Assembly: GCA_900765185.1 (NCBI GenBank)
Contig: CAAFQT010000148.1
Location: 1 to 8,603, forward strand
Source of the DNA: an uncultured Collinsella sp.
GTDB lineage: Bacteria; Actinomycetota; Coriobacteriia; Coriobacteriales; Coriobacteriaceae
Length of the DNA: 8,603 nucleotides
Reading direction: 5' to 3'
Both the position numbers and the translations under genes were made by a program. The first letter of the stretch is position 1. Each line of letters opens with the position of its first letter. Under the pieces are notes generated by a model. It did no database searches and was not told the DNA's origin. It saw only the letters and a list, made by a program, of their open reading frames with translations. Below are positions 4,287 through 8,603 of this stretch, one piece after another.

Positions 4287-6652
4287 GGATTCTCAAGCTC
4301 TTTAAAAAGCATATCCTGGCACTGTTCACAGCTATCGTACTCATCGTAATCAGCTGCAACGCCGACCTGGCACTGCCTACCTATATGAGCGATATCGTCG
4401 ACGTGGGCGTGCAGCAAGGCGGTATCGCCTCGCCCGTGCCCGACACCATTCGCGCCGAATCGCTCGACGACCTCGAACTCTTTATGAGCGCCAAGGACGC
4501 CAAAACTGTGGAGGCCGTGTTTAGCAATGCGGACAATAACGGCATTCGAACGTACAAGGGCACCGAGGAGGAGCGCGCCGACGGCGGCAAGATTGCCGAC
4601 ATCATGAGCCTGCCCGAGACCGTCGTGCTCGCCTTCAACCAGGGCATCGACGCCGACTCCATGGGCGACATGACCGGCGCATCCACCGAGGCAAGCGATG
4701 GCGGCGCCGCCCAGGCCATGCCCACCCCCGAGCAGATGGCGGCGATGACGCCCGAGCAGCTCGCCGAGATGCAGCAGAAGGCCGCAGCCGCGCAGAGCAT
4801 GCAAAAGCAGATCGACGCCGACGGCGGCAAGATCACCATGAAGAGCCTGCGTCTGGGCGTTGAAGGCGGCCTAATCGACCAGGGCAAGCTCGTCGAGGGC
4901 GCCAACGATATGGCTGACAAAATGGGCTCCATGTCGGGCTCCATCGTCACCCAGCGCGCCGTGAGCTACGTGCAGGACGAGTACAAGGCACAGGGCATCG
5001 ACCCCGCCGACGTGCAGAACGCCTACCTGGGCCGCATGGCGACCACGATGTTTGGCCTGTGCCTGGTGTCGCTGGTCGCCACCATCCTGACCGGCGCCGT
5101 GGCTTCGCGCACCGCCTGCTCCATCGCCCGCGACCTGCGCCGCGAGACCTTCAACAAGGTTATGCACTTCTCGCCGGCCGAGGTGGGCAAGTTTAGCCAG
5201 GCCTCGCTCATCACCCGCTGCACCAACGACATTCAGCAGATCCAGATGGCCGCAACCCTGTTTATCCGCATGTGCCTGATGGCCCCCGTCATGGGCATCG
5301 TCGCCGTCATGCGCGTCCTGGCCAACCACACCGGCCTGGAGTGGACCATCGCCGTGGCCATCATCGCCGTCTCGGCCGTCGTCGGCGTGCTTATGGGCCT
5401 CACCATGCCCAAGTTCAAAAAGATGCAGAGCTTTGTGGACCGCGTGAACCTTACCGCCCGCGAGCTGCTCGACGGTCTTATGCCCATCCGCTCATTCAAC
5501 CGCGAGGAGCATGAGCTCGAGCGTTTTGACAAGGCTTCGCTCGACCTGATGACCACGCAGCTCTACACCAACCGCGCCATGAGCTTTATGATGCCGCTCA
5601 TGATGCTCGTCATGAACTGCATCACCGTGCTCATCGTCTGGTTTGGCGCGCAGGGCGTGTCCGACGGCGTGATGCAGGTCGGTAACATGATGGCGTTTAT
5701 CTCCTACACCATGCAGATCGTCATGGCGTTTATGATCCTCACCATGGTGTCGGTCATCCTGCCCCGCGCCGAGGTCGCAGCCGAGCGCGTGGAAGAGGTC
5801 ATCACCTGCCCCACGAGTATCAACGACCCCGTCTCGCCCAAACTGCCCGCGGCCAGCGCGCCGCGCGGCGAGCTCACCTTCCGTGACGTGAGCTTCCAGT
5901 ATCCCGATGCCCGCGCCGACGTCATCAGCGGCGTGAACTTCACCACGCACGCCGGTCAGATGCTCGGCATCATTGGTTCCACGGGCTCGGGCAAGTCCAC
6001 GCTCGTGCAGCTGATTCCGCGCCTGTACGACGTCACGGGCGGCAGCATTTCGCTCGACGGCATCGATGTGCGCGATATGACCCTTTCCGAGCTACGCCGC
6101 CGCATTGGCTATATCCCGCAGCAGGGACGCCTGTTCTCGGGCACCGTCGAGAGCAACCTTAAGTTTGCCGGCGACATGGTGAGCGACGAGGACATGTACC
6201 GGGCGGCACGCATCGCCCAGGCCGAGGACTTTATCGCCGAGCGCGAGGGCGGCTACGACTCCCCCATCAGCCAGGGCGGCTCCAATGTCTCGGGCGGTCA
6301 GCGTCAGCGCCTGGCCATCGCCCGCGCCCTGGCCAAAAAGCCCGAGGTCGTGGTGTTCGATGACTCGTTTAGTGCGCTTGACTACAAGACCGACGCGCGC
6401 CTGCGCGAGGAGCTGGCCAAAAACGTCACCGACGCCGCGCTCGTGGTCGTGGCCCAGCGCATTGCGACCATCATGCACGCCGACCAGATCATCGTACTCG
6501 ACGACGGTCACGTAGTGGGCACCGGCACGCACAAGGAGCTGCTGCGCAGCTGCCCGGCGTACCTGGAGATCGCACAGTCGCAGCTTTCCGCCGAGGAGTT
6601 GGGGCTTACCCAAGAAGAAATTGCAGACGTCATGGAAGGAGGCGAGCGCTAA
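4283..6652 (+). CDS. ABC exporter half-transporter, subunit 1 (degenerate ATPase motifs, large external loop)
   Basis: A 789-residue inner-membrane exporter subunit with an N-terminal membrane domain and C-terminal ATPase. TM1 is about residues 8-32, then TM2 about 252-274, TM3 325-346, TM4 354-375, TM5 435-456 and TM6 469-493. ATPase motifs are A-loop Tyr540, Walker A GSTGSGKST (565-573), Q-loop Gln613, signature VSGGQ (669-673), Walker B ending Asp693, and an H-loop. Asp694 replaces the catalytic Glu and Gln725 replaces the switch His, as in the TM287/BmrC type. Typical half-exporters have about 580 residues; the excess is a roughly 200-residue segment between TM1 and TM2, on the outer face. 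The GTG start at 4283 overlaps the marR stop and has AGGAG 9 bases upstream. The stop shares one base with the next ATG. A multidrug or peptide exporter is likely; the substrate cannot be read from the sequence. Confidence 0.93.
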   Translation: MRILKLFKKHILALFTAIVLIVISCNADLALPTYMSDIVDVGVQQGGIASPVPDTIRAESLDDLELFMSAKDAKTVEAVFSNADNNGIRTYKGTEEERADGGKIADIMSLPETVVLAFNQGIDADSMGDMTGASTEASDGGAAQAMPTPEQMAAMTPEQLAEMQQKAAAAQSMQKQIDADGGKITMKSLRLGVEGGLIDQGKLVEGANDMADKMGSMSGSIVTQRAVSYVQDEYKAQGIDPADVQNAYLGRMATTMFGLCLVSLVATILTGAVASRTACSIARDLRRETFNKVMHFSPAEVGKFSQASLITRCTNDIQQIQMAATLFIRMCLMAPVMGIVAVMRVLANHTGLEWTIAVAIIAVSAVVGVLMGLTMPKFKKMQSFVDRVNLTARELLDGLMPIRSFNREEHELERFDKASLDLMTTQLYTNRAMSFMMPLMMLVMNCITVLIVWFGAQGVSDGVMQVGNMMAFISYTMQIVMAFMILTMVSVILPRAEVAAERVEEVITCPTSINDPVSPKLPAASAPRGELTFRDVSFQYPDARADVISGVNFTTHAGQMLGIIGSTGSGKSTLVQLIPRLYDVTGGSISLDGIDVRDMTLSELRRRIGYIPQQGRLFSGTVESNLKFAGDMVSDEDMYRAARIAQAEDFIAEREGGYDSPISQGGSNVSGGQRQRLAIARALAKKPEVVVFDDSFSALDYKTDARLREELAKNVTDAALVVVAQRIATIMHADQIIVLDDGHVVGTGTHKELLRSCPAYLEIAQSQLSAEELGLTQEEIADVMEGGER
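4576..4833 (+). repeat. 18-base direct repeat inside the external loop of exporter subunit 1
   Basis: The same 18 bases, CGCCGACGGCGGCAAGAT, occur at 4576-4593 and 4816-4833, exactly 240 bases (80 codons) apart and in the same frame. Both encode ADGGKI (residues 99-104 and 179-184). Nearby, residues 148-163 are two similar octads, TPEQMAAM and TPEQLAEM. Outside these short matches the two halves of the loop do not align obviously. Confidence 0.6.
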
Positions 6653-8508
6653 TGGCAGACGAGACCAAGACTCAGATTCCCAAGCCCACCCGCCAGCGTG
6701 GTCCCATGGGCCGCATGGGTGGCATGCGCCGTGGCGAAAAGGCCAAGGACTTTAAGGGCACCATGAGGCAGCTGCTCGGCTATATCGGCCAGCACAAGAT
6801 TGCCGTGTTTGCCGCCGTCGCCTTTGCCGTGTGCTCGGTCATCTTTAACATTGTGGGACCCAAGGTGCTCGGCCAGGTTACGACCAAGCTGTTCGAAGGC
6901 CTGGTCGCAAAGGTCAACGGTACCGGCGACGTTGACTTTGACTGGATCGCCAAGACGCTCGGCTTTTTGCTCTGCCTGTATCTGGCGAGCTCTGTCTGCA
7001 GCCTCATCCAGGGCTGGCTCATGACCGGCGTCACGCAAAAGATCTGCTACCGCATGCGCAAGGAAATCGCCGCCAAGATTGCCGTCGTGCCGATGAGTTA
7101 CTTCAACGGCCACAGCAAGGGAGACGTACTCAGCCGCATCACCAACGACGTCGATACGCTGGGTCAGTCGCTCAACCAGAGCGTGACGCAGCTCATCACG
7201 TCGGTGACGCAGATTATCGGCGTGCTCGTCATGATGCTTTCGATCAGCCTGCCGCTTACCGGCGTCACCGTGCTCACGCTGCCGGCCGCCGCGATTATCT
7301 TGACCGTAATGATTCACTTCTCGCAGCCGTACTTCCGCGAGCAACAGCAGGTTCTGGGCGCCGTCAACGGCATTATCGAGGAGGACTTTGCCGGCCAGAA
7401 CGTCATTCAGGTGTTCGACCGCGCCGAGGCCTCGATTGAAGAGTTCGACCGTCAAAACGACCGCCTCTTTATTAGTGGCTGGCGCTCGCAGTTCCTGTCG
7501 GGCCTGATGATGCCGCTTATGAGCTTGGTGGGCAACATGGGCTACGTGGGCGTCGTCGTGATGGGCGCGCAGCTCGCGCTGACCGGCAATGCCACGCCCG
7601 GCGACATCCAGAGCTTTATCCAGTACGTTCGCAACTTTACGCAACCCGTGCAGCAGCTGGGCAACGTGAGCAACACGATGCAGTCGATGGCTGCCGCCAC
7701 CGAGCGCGTCTTTGAGTTCCTGGCCGCGCCCGAGGAGGAGCAGAAGGCCGACGCGCAGATTCCCGAGAAGCGCCCCGGCCACGTGGTGTTTGACCATGTC
7801 AAGTTTGGCTACACGCCCGACAAGATCATCATCCACGACTTTAGCTGCGAGGCGCAGCCCGGCCAGACCATCGCCATCGTCGGCCCCACCGGCGCCGGCA
7901 AGACCACGCTCATTAAGCTGCTGCAGCGCTTCTACGACGTGGACGGCGGCTCGCTGCGTGTCGAGGGCGTCGATGTGCGCGACTGGGACCGCGCGGCACT
8001 GCGCGGCGAGTTTGCCATGGTGCTGCAGGACACCTGGCTGTTTAACGGCACCATCCGCGAGAACATCCGCTACGGACGCCCCGACGCGAGCGATGCCGAG
8101 GTCGAGGCCGCTGCGCGCGCCGCACGCTGCGACCACTTTATTCATACGCTCGCCGGTGGCTACGACTTTATGATCAACGAGGAGGGCACCAACCTGTCGC
8201 AGGGTCAGCGCCAGCTCGTGACCATCGCCCGCGCCATTTTGGCCGACCGTCCGGCGCTGATTCTGGACGAGGCGACCTCCAACGTCGATACCCGCACCGA
8301 GGAGCTCATCCAGCGCGCCATGGATGCGCTGATGCAGGGCCGCACGAGCTTTGTCATCGCGCACCGCCTGTCCACGATCCGAAACGCCGACGTGATCTTG
8401 GTGATTCGCGACGGCGACATCGTCGAGAAGGGCACGCACGACGAGCTGCTCGCCCAGGGCGGCTTCTACGCCGACCTGTACAACTCGCAGTTCGACGAAG
8501 CGGCGTAA
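6652..8508 (+). CDS. ABC exporter half-transporter, subunit 2 (catalytically complete Walker B and H-loop)
   Basis: A 618-residue half-exporter that should pair with subunit 1. After a basic Met/Gly/Arg-rich cytosolic leader of about 40 residues come TM1 (about 50-70), TM2 (103-126), TM3 (181-202), TM4 (205-224), TM5 (285-308) and a less hydrophobic TM6 (about 317-340). The ATPase has A-loop Tyr387, Walker A GPTGAGKTT (411-419), Q-loop Gln459, signature LSQGQ (515-519), Walker B LILDE with Asp539 and catalytic Glu540, and switch His571. LSQGQ in place of LSGGQ is the mark of TM288/BmrD/LmrD-type subunits. The ATG at 6652 overlaps the last base of the previous stop (TAATG), with AAGGAGG 9 bases upstream, favouring coupled, equal synthesis. 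The external loops are short, unlike subunit 1. Confidence 0.94.
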   Translation: MADETKTQIPKPTRQRGPMGRMGGMRRGEKAKDFKGTMRQLLGYIGQHKIAVFAAVAFAVCSVIFNIVGPKVLGQVTTKLFEGLVAKVNGTGDVDFDWIAKTLGFLLCLYLASSVCSLIQGWLMTGVTQKICYRMRKEIAAKIAVVPMSYFNGHSKGDVLSRITNDVDTLGQSLNQSVTQLITSVTQIIGVLVMMLSISLPLTGVTVLTLPAAAIILTVMIHFSQPYFREQQQVLGAVNGIIEEDFAGQNVIQVFDRAEASIEEFDRQNDRLFISGWRSQFLSGLMMPLMSLVGNMGYVGVVVMGAQLALTGNATPGDIQSFIQYVRNFTQPVQQLGNVSNTMQSMAAATERVFEFLAAPEEEQKADAQIPEKRPGHVVFDHVKFGYTPDKIIIHDFSCEAQPGQTIAIVGPTGAGKTTLIKLLQRFYDVDGGSLRVEGVDVRDWDRAALRGEFAMVLQDTWLFNGTIRENIRYGRPDASDAEVEAAARAARCDHFIHTLAGGYDFMINEEGTNLSQGQRQLVTIARAILADRPALILDEATSNVDTRTEELIQRAMDALMQGRTSFVIAHRLSTIRNADVILVIRDGDIVEKGTHDELLAQGGFYADLYNSQFDEAA

Positions 8509-8538
8509 AAACCGGCGGCAAACAACCGCAATGCCAAG

Positions 8539-8574
8539 AAAACGGGGGCGCAGGACAACCTGCACCCCCGTTTT
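8539..8574 (+). terminator. Strong rho-independent terminator of the marR-exporter operon
   Basis: AAAACGGGGG (8539-8548) pairs with CCCCCGTTTT (8565-8574) and GCAGG (8550-8554) with CCTGC (8559-8563), with one C/A mismatch and a 4-base ACAA loop. It lies about 30 bases after the exporter stop and ends in TTTT followed by GTGTCCTT. The minus strand reads TTTTCTT after the same stem, so it may also serve a convergent gene beyond the right edge. Confidence 0.88.
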
Positions 8575-8580
8575 GTGTCC

Positions 8581-8593
8581 TTCGAGCCTCGAA
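8581..8593. promoter_or_regulatory. Short perfect palindrome at the right edge
   Basis: TTCGAG (8581-8586) and CTCGAA (8588-8593) are perfect arms around a single central base. With a one-base centre it is a DNA palindrome rather than an RNA hairpin. It may be an operator of a gene to the right, or chance; the window ends 10 bases later. Confidence 0.2.
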
Positions 8594-8603
8594 ACGCCTT
8601 CCC

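Noticed and set aside
5492..5950. 152-residue minus-strand frame and other reverse-strand frames within exporter subunit 1
   Set aside because: They are shadows of the exporter frame, rich in His and Asp, with no supporting start signals.
6649..8565. 638-residue open frame on the minus strand opposite exporter subunit 2
   Set aside because: It is the mirror of a clear ABC exporter gene. Its composition (rich in His, Asp, Val, Gly, Leu) is typical of a reverse-strand shadow, and it even runs through the terminator.

Overview
The window looks like chromosomal DNA of a high-GC, fermentative anaerobe of the Coriobacteriia, most likely Collinsella or a close relative. That assignment is inference from the strong GC bias in third codon positions, an anaerobic pyruvate formate-lyase with a long AT-richer leader, and the overall gene style. 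No rRNA or other taxonomic marker is present. I see no tRNA, rRNA, CRISPR array, insertion sequence or prophage gene.

Left part (1-3588, all on the minus strand, central carbon metabolism). Reading right to left there is an SDR oxidoreductase (2839-3588), a hairpin terminator (2788-2819), a KdgT-family 2-keto-3-deoxygluconate permease (1711-2730), a second GC-rich hairpin (1639-1672), about 390 bases of AT-richer leader, and pyruvate formate-lyase pflB (1245 to 1). pflB is cut by the window edge just past its catalytic cysteine pair. The three fit a theme: import and redox handling of deoxy-sugar acids that yield pyruvate, then anaerobic cleavage of pyruvate to acetyl-CoA and formate. The terminators suggest they are separate or only partly coupled transcription units.

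Middle (3589-3836) is a divergent control region of about 250 bases. It carries a LacI/IclR-operator-like palindrome beside a -10-like element facing the SDR gene. It also carries two strong dyads facing the MarR-type gene: a 26-bp operator-like dyad (3773-3798), and a 9-bp perfect inverted repeat (3803-3839) whose loop holds the ribosome binding site and whose right arm ends in the GTG start codon.

Right part (3837-8508, plus strand) is a compact three-gene operon with overlapping starts and stops: a MarR-family regulator followed by two ABC exporter half-transporters. The ATPase motifs are complementary. Subunit 1 has Asp in place of the catalytic Glu and Gln in place of the switch His but a good signature. 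Subunit 2 has intact Glu and His but a degenerate LSQGQ signature. This is the hallmark of an asymmetric heterodimeric exporter of the TM287/288, BmrCD, LmrCD type. Subunit 1 also has an insertion of roughly 200 residues in its first extracytoplasmic loop. A strong rho-independent terminator (8539-8574) closes the operon.

Most of the window is recognisable biology. The least ordinary items are the large external loop of exporter subunit 1 and the nested dyads at the start of the marR gene.
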